Part shown: positions 53,917-64,000 of the stretch, piece after piece
Layout: each line of letters starts with the position of its first letter
Position numbering within the stretch: the stretch's first letter is position 1
Assembly: GCA_023159155.1 (NCBI GenBank)
Contig: JAJNNX010000023.1
Coordinates: forward strand, 186,001 to 250,000
DNA: 64,000 nt
Direction of reading: 5' to 3'
Origin: Ustulina deusta
Lineage: Eukaryota > Ascomycota > Sordariomycetes > Xylariales > Xylariaceae
Translations under genes and position numbers: made by a program
Notes under the pieces: generated by a model
Database searches by the model: none
The model's input: the letters and a program-made list of their open reading frames with translations, nothing else
Told to the model about the DNA's origin: nothing

Positions 53917-56725
53917 ATGACTTCCCAGCTGCATTTGAACAGCGACAAGCTACCACCGTGGGAGTTTACGTCTTCGACGAACTCTAATCTAATTCATATC
54001 CAGCAAGCAACAAACGGCCAAAATCAGGCTATGCCACACCCTCAATATCCGTTATCGAAGCACGATCATGATATTGCTATCACATCACCTGCTAGAGATA
54101 TTATATCCTCTCCACTACAAGATGATGGCCTTTTACCCTCTACGAGTTATAAAAATTTGAAGCGGAACTTGCCAGAAGAGTTCTTGTCTAATCCTTGCCA
54201 CCCTACTCGAGAGAATTTGCCCAAGACAGGGAGACAGGGAAATTGGAAGCAAACGACGTTACCGTGGCACACACACCAAAGTGCCACTATTTCAGAGGGA
54301 CATGGAAGCCAACACATCAATGCTTCTACAATCACTCTTAACTCGGAGCAAAAGCATGTCCTAGATCTAGTCATGAACGAGAAACGAAACGTATTTTTTA
54401 CCGGTCCAGCCGGCACCGGGAAGTCGGTATTGATGCGAGCCATCATCTCAGGGCTCATGAAGAGGTGGGTTCATGATCCGAAGCGCTTGGGCGTGACGGC
54501 CTTGACGGGTCTGGCAGCCTGCAATATCGGGGGCCAGACTCTTCACAGTTTCGCTGGAATTGGCCTCGGGAGGGAAGATTTGCCAACGCTGGTAGAAAAG
54601 GTTCGCCAGAACCATAAGACGAAAAAAAGATGGCTACATACTAGCGCTCTAATCATTGACGAAATATCTATGGTAGACAGCGATCTGTTTGACAAGCTGT
54701 CACAGATCGCCTGCGCTATTCGAAAGAATACCCGACCGTTCGGTGGAATTCAGCTGATCATGACGGGCGACTTCTTTCAATTACCGCCTGTCCCGGATGG
54801 CCATCAAAAAGAAGTCAGGTTTGCCTTTGATTCGGCAGCTTGGGCCTCTTGCATTGATTATACAGTCGGCTTGACGCAAGTGTTTCGTCAACGAGATCCT
54901 GGTAGGTATAATTTAACCAAGCATAATTTAATATTGGCTAATATGATACTACAGAATTTACCGACATGCTAAACGAGATACGACTTGGGACTATTAGTCA
55001 TAACACCGTTCAAAAATTCGAAAATCTTTCGCGGCCATTAAACTTTAGTGATGGTATTGAAGTCACTGAACTGTAGGCAATTTATCATAGTTTTAAAATA
55101 GGTGATAACTAATGAACAGTAGGTTCCCGACTCGGCGCGAGGTCGCGCAAGCAAATGAATCGCGGCTTAGCAGACTTCCTGGCAAAACACATCATTACGA
55201 AGCTTACGACAAAGGAGATCCAAAACTACGGAATAAGCTGCTTGCGAAGATAATGGCGCCTAAAGTTCTCGACCTCAAAGTAGGGGCCCAGGTCATGTTA
55301 ATCAAGAAGGTGGATGATAGATTAGTGAACGGATCACTTGGGAAAGTGATCAATTTTATGAGCAAGGCGATGTTTAATGCTAGGAAGGCAAACAATGAGT
55401 TCCTTTGTTCGGCAGACCAGGCAGATACCCGTTCTAGGCCGTCTAGTCAAAACCCCGAAGCTGCTAGGCGGTTTAATGACTACCCGGTCGTACAGTTCAA
55501 CGAAGCAGACGGGACTAGTCGTATTCTTCATTGTACGCCGGAACTTTGGAAACTAGATTCACCTACCGGGGAGGTTCGAGCGGCGCGCAGGCAATTGCCG
55601 CTAGTTTTGGCATGGGCTCTTTCGATTCACAAGGCTCAAGGTCAGACTTTATATCGAGTTAAAGTTGACCTAGAGAGAACGTTTGAAAAAGGCCAGGCAT
55701 ATGTTGCGCTCAGCAGAGCAGTCAGCAAAGATGGCCTGCAAGTGCTAGGTTTCAAGCAGAGCAAAGTCATAGCACATCCTCGAGTCATCCAGTTTTACAG
55801 GACGCTAGCTAGCCCGAGTTTGTCTGGATTGAGAGCAGTCGCTAGCGGATCACCACCACTTCGCCTTGATGCCGAGGGTACGGAACTACAAAGCAGCTGC
55901 GATGTGGAGTCAGTCGCGCCAGCACTTGGACAAGATCCAAATTCTAATGTCAAAAGCTCTACAGAATTTCCACTGGCTTCACGCCCATCGCGTTGCTATG
56001 AGATTCATACTGCGAAGAAACGGCTAGTGGCGTTGCCGATCCCAACGGAGGACGGCATGAATCTAGCCTTAGGTGATGACCAACAAGAGACGAACCCAAC
56101 GGCAACCCTTTTTCAGCCTTGCAATATACAACTGCTAAGAAATAACCAAGTTGACCAGACACCTACTACTAAGCCCTCAGCGAATATTGTCGACGAATCC
56201 TACCCCAGTGGCAAAGACAAGGCGCATCAAATCGAGCCCAATTTGTCTAAGCAGGCAGAAGACAGCGACTACGACGACCGGGAAGTACAGGAGATAGGCA
56301 ACCTGCTCCAGCATCGCATATCTGGCGACCAAAGTGGCACCGTTGAATTGCTAGTGCACTGGGCTGGCGAGAACGAAGAAGATGCCACATGGGAAGCGGA
56401 GGAAGAAATCCAGCGAGGAGCGGGAGAGATGCTATACACGTATTGGAAGACCCAGGGTGGACGCCAAAATGTCCTCTTCTACAAGCCTAAAAATCCGCCG
56501 GCCGAGATGTACCACGTCTTCAACATTCTGCGCCACGAGATGCGTCGCGGGGCCTTCCATTTCGAGGTTCAATGGGTTGGCCACTCGACCGAACCCGACG
56601 AGACCACAATGGAGCCTGAATCCAAACTTAGGAACATCGCGCCCGAATTATTGGATAAATATTGGAGGAGAACAGGTGGTCGCGCAAGTCATCTTGCGGC
56701 GCGTAGCAGGGCAGAAAGACTCTGA
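53917..56725 (+). CDS. PIF1-family DNA helicase fused to two C-terminal chromodomains (902 aa)
   Basis: PIF1 helicases unwind DNA 5'-3', remove G-quadruplexes and act at telomeres, rDNA and forks. The exons are 53917-54901, 54955-55072 and 55120-56725; both introns (GTAGGT...ACTACAG; GTAGGC...AACTAATGAACAG) keep phase and give 902 residues. Residues 1-140 are polar. The core has Walker A GPAGTGK (163-169), TALTGLAACNIGGQTLHSFAGIG, DEISM (248-252), MTGDFFQLPP, VFRQRD, KVGAQVMLIKKVDDRLVNGS, WALSIHKAQGQT and YVALSRA (about 563). All motifs are intact. A polar linker (about 590-745) leads to chromodomain 1 (about 750-815: ELLVHWAGENEEDATWEAEE) and chromodomain 2 (about 831-890: FEVQWVGHSTEPDETTMEPE). 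Each keeps the VxW core, but the usual WKGY tyrosine is Glu or His, and the second has TMEP for TWEP. Ordinary fungal PIF1 ends after the helicase. No nonsense codon is present. Helitron helicases are related, but there is no Rep domain. Confidence 0.9.
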
Positions 56726-57014
56726 TTGAGTAGGTAGTTTTATCTCTGACCTCGGCGCGATGTGTTAATCCAGGGGTACCAAACTGGCTATATTGGGTTA
56801 GTTCGGAGCCCAATGAAGACTCTGTCAGGGACTTGAGTTCAAGACACCTGATTTATGCAGAAGATACACAGACAATAATCAATACAACGATCACTGATTG
56901 AACCCTCAATTGATCGACTCGCAGGTCAACTACAGAGACAATGCAATTTATCGCTATGATTCGCTTAGGAAAACATAGGTATGGCGTAATTATGTCAATA
57001 GTTATATACATCAT

Positions 57015-57130
57015 GTCCTTTGCGATGCGGATGCTTGTAGCGCAGAAGAGTTGGTTGGTAGGGAAAAGGTTAAGTGGTTGCAGAGAGAGGGTCAGAACAC
57101 TAAACCTGCCCCGCGTCTGTCTGATCGCGT
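57015..57130 (+). repeat. Dispersed repeat, copy B
   Basis: GCAGAAGAGTTGGTTGGTAG, AAAAGGTTAAGTGGTTGCAG and AAACCTGCCCCGCGTCTGTC align with copy A. Next to it CATGTCCTTTGCG and GATGCGGATGC recall copy A with an internal deletion. Confidence 0.65.
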
Positions 57131-57639
57131 AATGTAATGGCATCAAAAGTTCAAGATTCTCTGTCTTGCATCGCATCTTGAAGTTGAGGAACTCCTCTTC
57201 AAAGTATCTGAACGTGTGTAGCTCCGTAAAAGCTCCATCGCCCGTTAGGTTGAAGCCCGTGATATACAGGTGCCTACTTAAGCGGGTGGCATTGCATTTG
57301 TTACGGAGAACTTTGATGGGATATGTCCTCCGCAGAACTTGGCGGCTGTATTTTGAGTATTTACAGTCTTTACAGAGGGAGTTCACCAAAGCCTGGGAGA
57401 AGGCAGAATTCAAACCTACTGATAAGTTCAGGTGAGTGGCAGCGAGTTGATATTCTATATTCCGCGCATGTGTGCACGGGCCGTATTATTACCATGTACC
57501 ATAGGCCAACCCTGCAAAGCGTCGGACAATGTTCAGTTTTCGGTTTGATAAAATAGTCTCTCTATCGTTGATTGATCCAATTTCTGTCTGGAATCATGCC
57601 TATTTTGGAAGGCTTGTGACCTATAGAGATAGATACCCC

Positions 57640-57805
57640 GCCGTGTGGTCCTTGGGCGCGGCACGGGCCGCGATGAGATGAACGCAGGGCAGGTTTAATG
57701 TCCTACCTACTGCCCTTTCCGCGCGATCACTTAACATAGGATGTTTTGCTGTCATGCTTCTCTTCCTTCTCTTCCCCACCGGCCAACTCTTCTGCGCTAC
57801 AATAT
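57640..57805 (-). repeat. Dispersed repeat, copy C (inverted)
   Basis: Read on the minus strand it has GCAGAAGAGTTGGCCGGTGG, then TTAAACCTGCCCTGCGTTCA and CGCGGCCCGTGCCGCGCCC, matching copy A. It is about 500 bases from copy B in the opposite orientation. Confidence 0.65.
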
Positions 57806-58259
57806 CATTTCGCATTAATTGCGCTCACTACGAGATTCAGTAATCTGTATTGTTCGCGCTTCCAATGACGCCAACTCCAATGCGGCGGTTGATACATCTA
57901 TCTAATCCGCTTCTAAGCTCGTCCCAACTAGTCGCGGTATCATGTCCAGCTGTACTATCGAGTCCATAGAAAAGCAATCGGATCATCGAGCGGATCATTC
58001 CAAACAAAGCAACAATATTCAAACGACTTCTCCTTTACAACCCCGTTTGATCCCGTCATAAGCATTGTCGATTCTTAGTCGCCAAGAAAAGCCGTATTTT
58101 CACCTAAACAGATTGAGTCACTAATATAGCATATACTGCAACTATCCGCCTTGGCCGAGGCGCCGTCTACAAGGGTTCAGTCGTATTGTCGAAAGATTCA
58201 CTGGGCCTCGTATCATTTAGACGCGACCAGGGATCCGTTTATCCATCGACGCAAGGGTC

Positions 58260-58715
58260 ATGTTCGAACGTGGAACGGTAAACTTCTGGCAAGGCCGTTT
58301 AGATTCCCACGGGCCCGACATACTTGACTTGCAACCATGCATGCCCATGCTACGCCAAACTATCAATGCTGGGGTACAGCGCGGCCAGTTCACGTGGCTC
58401 GCTGACGGCTTCCCGCGGAGCGAAGCGCACGTCAAGGCGTGGACCGCCCAGATGCCGGTTGCGCAGTGTACGCACTATTTCTCCTGTCCGCGCGATATAC
58501 TCATCCAGCGTGTGCTTGGCCAGGCTGAGACCTCGGGACGTCCGGACGATGCAATTCCGAGTCGTGTTCAATAGAGGGTTGGACGGAGTATCGATGAACG
58601 CGAGGCGCTGCTTGCTGCTCTAGTTAAGTACGGCATGTGCGCCGTAGAAATAGATGCAACGCAAAACGTCGAGGATATAAAACAGAATGTCCATACCGTT
58701 TACGGCGTAAGTTTT
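58260..58715 (+). pseudogene. Adenylate/UMP-CMP kinase-like fragment
   Basis: The frame reads PMLRQTINAGVQRGQFTWLA, DGFPRSEAH (the NMP-binding DGFPR motif), CPRDILIQRVLGQAETSGR (lid region) and, after a TAG at 58572-58574, RVGRSIDEREALLAALVK and EIDATQNVEDIKQNVH. The P-loop part is missing. The TAG lies in VQ*RV where the family has VQQRV, fitting CAG->TAG. It is a truncated, dead copy of a nucleoside-monophosphate kinase. Confidence 0.7.
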
Positions 58716-58719
58716 AATC

Positions 58720-59720
58720 AAGGCGCCGAACAGAATTTGTATTCATTGTTAATCCTATCATCTTAGGAAGCCGTCAATGCCTAGAAATTGGAGCAAGGCG
58801 CTCTGAGTAACAGGTGTTATATTGATCTGTTATGTTCTGTGTGTCCCCTTCAAATGGACTTTGTTCTATAGAATTCCTCTGTACCATGCTAGATTAGGTA
58901 GTTGGACTAATTATATCGAGCAGGGTCATTTCTGGCCTACAGCCACATATTTCTGATAATAGCCCTGGCCTGCAGTGAAAGCATGGCGTGACCGTCGCAG
59001 AAAAGGTTTATTTGTGGCACGAAACTACGACGGAGAGCATGCCTTCGCTGCTGATGAACGGTGAAGAATTCGATCTTGATGCGCCAACTACCCACCTACG
59101 ATAGCTTGCGGGACGCGTCTTGTCGAGACAGATGGGTATCCAATTCGCCTTTACCCGATTTGACTTGTATCTCTATTCTACAGATGTACAGCAGGATCCT
59201 GTCCGGCCATTTTTCAGGTGAAAGAGCGCAACTGTGCTCTTTGAGATGGCGAATACTGATTTTTAGGCATCAGTACCGAAATCTGGGAGCTGTCCAACGA
59301 GCTGCCTCCCATCACCCAAGGAAACCAATACCGAATTTGCAGCACTAGGAGGGCTCAAAGCTCGTCAGCAACAAGGAGGCTAGAAAGAGAGAATACTGCT
59401 GCGACAATTCGAAGCTTATCAGCATGACACCTTGCGGTAGAAATTAGGATTGTGGTCAAGAACAACAACTTGTTGCCATACGTCCGCCCAATGGAGCTAT
59501 GTCTACGTGAATGCTACACTTATTTCGCGACAGCCATAATAGTCTACAATCATCATGACTATTGCTACCGTCTCAAGATTGAGAGCCCTGGGTACGTAAC
59601 AGTTCCGATCACAGGTTATCTGCCATACGAGAAGCAGAGTTTGCACGCCAATTTGCGGCATCTGTCTGAGGTCTCCCTTTCCTTTGACGCATCTCACAAC
59701 CCAGTCTTCCATATCGAGCT
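58720..59720. other. No supported gene
   Basis: Short frames only. A 102-codon plus-strand frame at 59452-59760 overlaps the end of the Myb-like pseudogene and has no recognisable content. Confidence 0.4.
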
Positions 59721-59726
59721 GGTAAT

Positions 59727-60108
59727 TCAAACCTCTCCATCATCGAGATCGGATAGGTAGCAGGGTGTGAAGCGGTTGTGGGTATCGTGTTTACTTCCAT
59801 CTTCCGTCTCTAAGGTCTCGGTCTTGACTCGCATCGAAGCGGCTTTATTATCGTGAGAACGTTGTCCCTTTCTAAGCGCATCGCCGGGACGGTCGGGGTT
59901 GAGAAGGGGCTCGTAGTGGGCTTTGGCCGTAGCACCGTCTTTGAAGCCAGCTTGAGCAGCAAGCTTCTCCCAATTGACCTAACACTGCATTAGCCACGCC
60001 AACAGGGCTTTAAGGAAGTGGGGAACGCACAACTGGCTTCGTCTCAAAGCATTCCTAGACTTTGGCGACAGCTATCGTGTCCTTAGCGGTGATCTTTTCG
60101 GACGCCAT
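59727..60108 (-). pseudogene. Small Myb/SANT-like DNA-binding protein, copy D
   Basis: The start MASEKITAKDTIAVAKV is followed by TAG at 60055-60057, then ECFETKPV, an intron (donor GTGCGT; GGCTAATGCAGTGTTAG), and VNWEKLAAQAGFKDGATAKA, HYEPLLNPDRPGDALRKGQR and an acidic end DLDDGEV with a TGA at 59727-59729. Reading the TAG as Trp gives the normal family sequence. Copy A (44823-45229) has the same stop. Apart from this stop, copy D looks complete. Confidence 0.65.
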
Positions 60109-60239
60109 GTTGATTCGTCGCAGAGAATTATTCAGGGTAGGGGACGACAAAGGCGCGTGAATGTTGTCGAGAAGGCGCGGGTTCCGGGGATGCAGATGAG
60201 AACGCGGCGGATGCAAGTGAGGGGGGTAGGTAGAATCCA

Positions 60240-60370
60240 ATGCAGGATGGTGCTGCAGCGCCGAGGACCTGGCTGCCGGTAGGGGATACAGGGGGAGGGG
60301 GTAGTGAGAGGAGGACGTAGAACGCTAAAAACCTGGTCTGATTGCGGTCTGTGTCGCGCTAAGGTGCCTA
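60240..60370 (+). repeat. Dispersed repeat, copy D (upstream region of Myb-like gene)
   Basis: CTGCAGCGCCGAGGACCTGG, AACGCTAAAAACCTGGTCTG and TGCGGTCTGTGTCGCGCT align loosely with copy A, in the same position relative to the Myb-like pseudogene. The gene and its upstream part were thus duplicated together. Confidence 0.6.
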
Positions 60371-60599
60371 TGGGTAGGTAGTAGTAGTAGCTGCCCCGCG
60401 TGTTCATCTAGTCGACCCCCAGTCTCCACCCCCTGCAAGCTAGCAAATAGCTCGTACCTCTCTCCCTTTTTTGTCACCGTCGCGTCAGCTTCGTCGTTGG
60501 AAGAGATTACTTGTTATTCTGACTTCGTGCTGGCAGGTTGTTGCCTACGGAGCCCTTGAGCACGCTTAGCCGGGGGTATATCTATATCTACATCTACAT

Positions 60600-61795
60600 C
60601 TACTTCAACGGTAGGAATAGTATTAAGATTACAGTCACTAAATGGCGGTAATGTGTTACGTTTATCTCGTGCCGCTGTTTCGTTCGCTTTTTGATTGCCT
60701 CGTCTCTCTTTCGCTTCGCCCAGTCTCTCGCGTTTCGATACGCACTCACTCCAGCCCTGAAGGCATCGACATCACTAGTCAAGGCATAGGCCCTAATCTA
60801 CGTCATTACGTACTCGCGAGGCATCTCTAGGCTAGCCCGTAATAGTGGGTAATTGGCATATATCGTCAGAGTGCCCCCATGATATATAGATGTTAAAGTA
60901 TATGCCTTGTTGTCGGAGTCTAGTTCTGGGTCGCCATATGTTTGGAGACTGTTCATGCCCCTCGCTCCCAGCGCACCGTCGTAACATGCTTGACGTTTCG
61001 CCACGGCTAGGGATCCATCTGGGCCTTTGGCAGTGAGGAAAAAGTTGGGCACGATATGTCCATCTAACTGCGTTCGAACTTGTTGATCGAGTTGTTCAGG
61101 ACGAGCGCTGTGATATCGATCGGGATTACCAGGCACAAGTGAGCCATCCGTCAGGTCCTCAAGATTTGTAAATAGGACTTGCCCGTTAGGATACTTATAT
61201 TTGTTAGGGTAAATCCCGTGGTCGATAAGATGCTGTTGAAAGGCCTGATCATACGGGCTAGTACTTTCACTGCGGGTTGTTGGTAGCGTAGGGGTGCTTT
61301 CCAGAGCGGAAGCCGAGCCATGTTTTCGACGGCCGAGATGGGACTGCCTACTATTCAGGCCTAATCTGAGCACAATGCTAGGCTCGTGGCGGTACTAGCC
61401 AACTAAGTATTATATCAGACTCTATGATAGGGAAGGGAGACAAGGGTCTAACCCACTCCTCGTAAGCCGGACAGGTCAGGACCTCCTGTTCTCGCAAAGC
61501 GTTTGATGCGTTCTCTTTCGATTGGGCTACAACAGTCGAGATACTGCGTGGTGCTACGTTGTATAATGGGTCGACGAAGCAGAGAAGAACGGAAAGATTG
61601 TGTGTGTAACAAATTCTCGGTATTTCTTCTCTCTAGCTCTCGCAAGGCATTTTTAGTTAGAGGGATTTCGGATAAGTTGTCCCAAAAGGCGGGTGATGGT
61701 CGAGTCGGATGGGCGAGTTTCTTTTTTTTTTTTTTTTTTGCAGAGGTTGAGGATGACTTCTTAGCGGAGACATCTGGACTAACGATTGCTAGCAC
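60600..61795 (-). pseudogene. Conserved fungal hypothetical protein (DUF7924-like), one in-frame stop and internal deletion
   Basis: The first part (61795-61448) has a poly-Lys tract (from the T run near 61725) and FWDNLSEIPLTKNALRELER, ERIKRFARTGGPDLSGLRG. After an intron-like gap the second part (61373-60798) reads SPYDQAFQQHLIDHGIYP, LVPGNPDRYHSARPEQLD, VPNFFLTAKGPDGSLAVAKR, GALGARGMNSLQTYG and LTSIYHGGTL. A TAG at 60798-60800 follows REYVMT. The frame then continues IRAYALTSDVDAFRAGVSAY and RNARDWAKRKRDEAI to a stop at 60600. Compared with my recollection of the family, a block after GIYP is missing. The stop fits CAG->TAG. The function of this family is unknown to me. Confidence 0.65.
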
Positions 61796-61799
61796 TCAG

Positions 61800-62350
61800 A
61801 CGAGCTATTATAGCTGGGTTATAACATAAGTTTAGCTACTGCCTCAGTTTTCCAACAATTAGTGAATAGTAATGTTTTAACTTATAACAGAAGTTGTAAA
61901 ACCCCTTTGTCCTTTTTTTTTTTTTGCTTTGTTAATTACTGTAAACAAAAGATAGCATGAACACGCACAGAAGAATGCGGAGGTGGGGTCCGTTAGCATG
62001 GCCAGAGCCTGAAACCGTCTGATCTAGCTGTTCGCGTTGTTTCCATTCGGTTCCCGCTTTACCTTTTGCGGCAGGGATATAGAAGTGTTGACAGTGGTCC
62101 AGTGCCATGGCAAATGGTGTGTATGTCTGATACCGTGCCGTTGTCAGCCGACCCACGCTGCTGTTGGCAAAGTTTATCGCCAATAAGAAACCTGGCATGG
62201 AGGTTAGGCGGTCGTCGGGCAGACTTGGGACAAGGAGGCCTTGGAGGCGGCACGAGGACCTCTTGACAACATTGATTTTTGAACCCATGGATTTTAAACC
62301 CTCTATTCAATACTGCAAAGCTATTCGTCACCTTATCCTGGGGACAGGGC
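61800..62350. other. No gene seen
   Basis: A T run lies near 61914-61925. Presumed 5' region of the HET gene on its right side. Confidence 0.35.
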
Positions 62351-62354
62351 GAGA

Positions 62355-64000
62355 ATGAAAGATATCAAAGCTCGGAATGAGAGTGATGAGAGCGACGATT
62401 ATGACAAGTCGCTACACGAAATCGCTACACGCCATGGAAAACCCCTCATTTCCCTTCTTCTCGACATCCAAGAACCTCAAGTCCGACAGCAAAAGTTCTT
62501 CCGCTTTATTAGGCACCTCGAATGCTTTTCTTTATATTGTAAGCATCCGCAGCCCAGGTACCGCAACAAACTACATCACAAGCATATAAAGCAAACCCTG
62601 GTATTCCGACACCGGATCAACGCTCTGGAAGACGGAGAGTTCGTGGCCGTATCATACCCGTGGAAACCGTCCAACAATGAGGAGAATTGCAAATTTAAGT
62701 ACAAGGTCCAGGACAGGAGTGGTAAACGGTTTTATCCGTCAAGACTTCGAGATTGCGTCTGGGACCGCACCTTTAATTACATGCGCGCCCGTAGCGTGAA
62801 CCTTCTCTGGGTCGATCGGCAGAGCATTCGGCAGGATGAATGCAAAGCAGTCTGCAGATGTGCAAGCAGAAGCGCGCTGCCATGCAGACGATGGATTGGG
62901 TGTACAATCTGAGCCGCCACCCCGTTGGCTACTCGAAAACCGCATGTGTTCATTACACGACCTCAACATCCTTGTAGCCATACTTGAAGGGAAACTAGTC
63001 AAGGGCAACGGAAAAACTCGACAGTTTCAGTTGTCGGAAGGGACAAGCCTAGACAAGGCGCAGAGAGCACTAGGGCTACTGGTTACAATTATAGGAGACC
63101 GGTGGTGGACGAGGGCTTGGATATTCCAAGAAAACTACATAGCAAGGAAGAACATGACCTTGCTTATCCGTCATCTACCGGATCTAGAGACCAGGAAGCG
63201 GGAGTGTGGTATCTTTGGTGATGTCCCGGGTGAGCTTTGCATCAACTCCGCCGATTTTTCTCATCAGGCTACCCGGTTGTGCCTGGCGCTCCGTATGCAC
63301 GGAGTGAAAGGTGCAGACCAAGTCTTGAATACCGCCGGGGAATATAGGCTACTTCTGCAAAGCTCGGACTCTATGACCGCAAAGGTTATCAACGATGTGG
63401 AGAGGAGAGACGCTGAACATGCTTCAGACCGTCTTCTCATCATTGCCAACTGTTGCCAGTACTCGGTCCGCCTATACACCCAAAGCCAATAGGCACCGAG
63501 CTTAAGTCTGGCCACACTCGCCATGTGTCTCCTGAACGGTGAGATCCTTCATAACGGCTCAAGAGAGTCGACCCTGGGTCTACTGTCGGAGATGACCATC
63601 TCTCAATGTCTTGAGACACAGCTTTTCCAAGGATTCTGCGCCCCTAGGGGTGAACCCAATCTAACATTTAATAAAGGCTGCCGGTTTACCAACGTACGCC
63701 TTACGGAACCGGGCGTCCTGACCGAGGGTCATCTCTGGCGACTTGGTCTGACGATCGACACGGCCACATTCCCTGTTAGTAAAATACAGCAGACAAGGAG
63801 TAAAGCCGGCCACTTGACATCTTACCAGCAAGATCGGCTTGCTCAACTCGCGACAATTCTGAGGTCTCTGTCACACAGAGACCTCGCCACCCAGATCAAG
63901 GCATACCTAGATCGGGTCAACGAGGATCAGTCTGGGACTGTAATGTTCCCTCGATACTATTTACGTATCATGGCTATAGAAGTGGTCCGAGCAATTGATC
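62355..64000 (+). pseudogene. HET-domain (heterokaryon incompatibility) protein, frameshifted, runs off window
   Basis: HET-domain proteins control fungal non-self recognition and cell death. The frame from ATG 62355 has FVAVSYPWKPSNNE (HET block 1) and NLLWVDRQSIRQDE (block 2). Near 62838 the coding sense moves to another frame (LQMCKQKRAAMQTMDWVYNL) and near 62935 to a third (WLLENRMCSLHDLNILV), which carries RWWTRAWIFQENY (block 3). That frame has a TAG at 63490-63492 and then stays open to the window end (LATLAMCLLNGEIL and on). Three interruptions make it a likely pseudogene, though sequence errors could explain the frame changes. The C-terminal effector part lies outside the window. Confidence 0.78.

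Larger units (their letters stand above)
56726..58255. other. Repeat-rich intergenic stretch, no supported gene
   Basis: It contains a degraded sequence similar to the end of the solo LTR (56878-56925) and dispersed repeat copies B and C. A 186-codon minus-strand frame (56853-57413) overlaps these repeats; its part near 57190-57400 (RRTYPIKVLRNKCNATRLSR) may be a scrap of a gene, but it is not recognised. Confidence 0.45.

Noticed and set aside
53917..56725. Helitron RepHel
   Set aside because: The helicase is of the cellular PIF1 type, there is no Rep (HUH) domain upstream, and I saw no Helitron ends.
56820..56940. Second complete LTR
   Set aside because: Only the inner part resembles the solo LTR; the ends do not form TG...CA inverted termini and no duplication flanks it.
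1..64000. CRISPR array, bacterial operons, riboswitches
   Set aside because: No regularly spaced repeats; gene structure with introns and LINEs is eukaryotic.

Overview
The window looks like a gene-poor, transposon-rich stretch of a filamentous ascomycete genome, probably Sordariomycetes/Hypocreales (inference). The evidence is short introns of about 50-90 bases with CTAAC/CTGAC-type branch sites, a Tad-clade LINE, a hAT transposon and a solo LTR. Typical filamentous-fungal families are also present: HET, HNH_2, BTB, a Cps1-like glycosyltransferase, a QDE-2-like Argonaute, a RecQ helicase and Mer3/HFM1. Many sequences carry nonsense changes of the TGG->TAG or CAA/CAG->TAA/TAG type. That is the mark of C-to-T mutation at CpA, as in repeat-induced point mutation (RIP).

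Layout. 1-5.1 kb: an HSP70-family tail, an orphan minus-strand ORF and 3.5 kb of AT-rich non-coding DNA. 5.1-10.7 kb: LINE copy 1 (intact ORF1, broken ORF2), directly followed by a decayed hAT transposase (10.7-13.4 kb). 14.0-16.5 kb: two adjacent broken minus-strand genes, a Cps1-like GT2 and a CECR5-like HAD. 17.1-18.8 kb: an HNH nuclease gene broken at a C10 run. 19.1-21.7 kb: a RecQ helicase broken at a C6 run. 23.5-28.5 kb: a BTB fragment, a charged pseudogene, an intact 649-residue orphan and an ABC-transporter tail. 29.2-32.3 kb: an Argonaute with the full catalytic tetrad. 32.6-38.2 kb: LINE copy 2 on the minus strand, whose 5' end lies on the stop codon of the meiotic helicase HFM1/Mer3 (38.2-42.0 kb). 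42-51 kb: gene scraps, a solo LTR with target-site duplication, a third LINE fragment, a Myb/SANT-like pseudogene, a dynamin tail and a second BTB gene. 53.9-56.7 kb: an intact PIF1 helicase fused to two C-terminal chromodomains. 57-64 kb: dispersed repeats, a nucleoside-monophosphate-kinase fragment, a second copy of the Myb-like pseudogene, a broken conserved fungal gene and a HET-domain gene that runs off the window.

Only a few genes are open end to end: the PIF1-chromodomain protein, HFM1 (shortened C-terminus), Argonaute (unclear N-terminus), the 649-residue protein, the 518-1504 orphan and LINE ORF1 of copy 1. The PIF1-double-chromodomain fusion is the best candidate for an undescribed system: a helicase that could be directed to, or act in, methyl-histone heterochromatin. 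Several survivors (Argonaute, RecQ, PIF1-chromo) belong to families tied to RNA silencing, repeat stability or heterochromatin. The sequence gives no evidence that they form one pathway.
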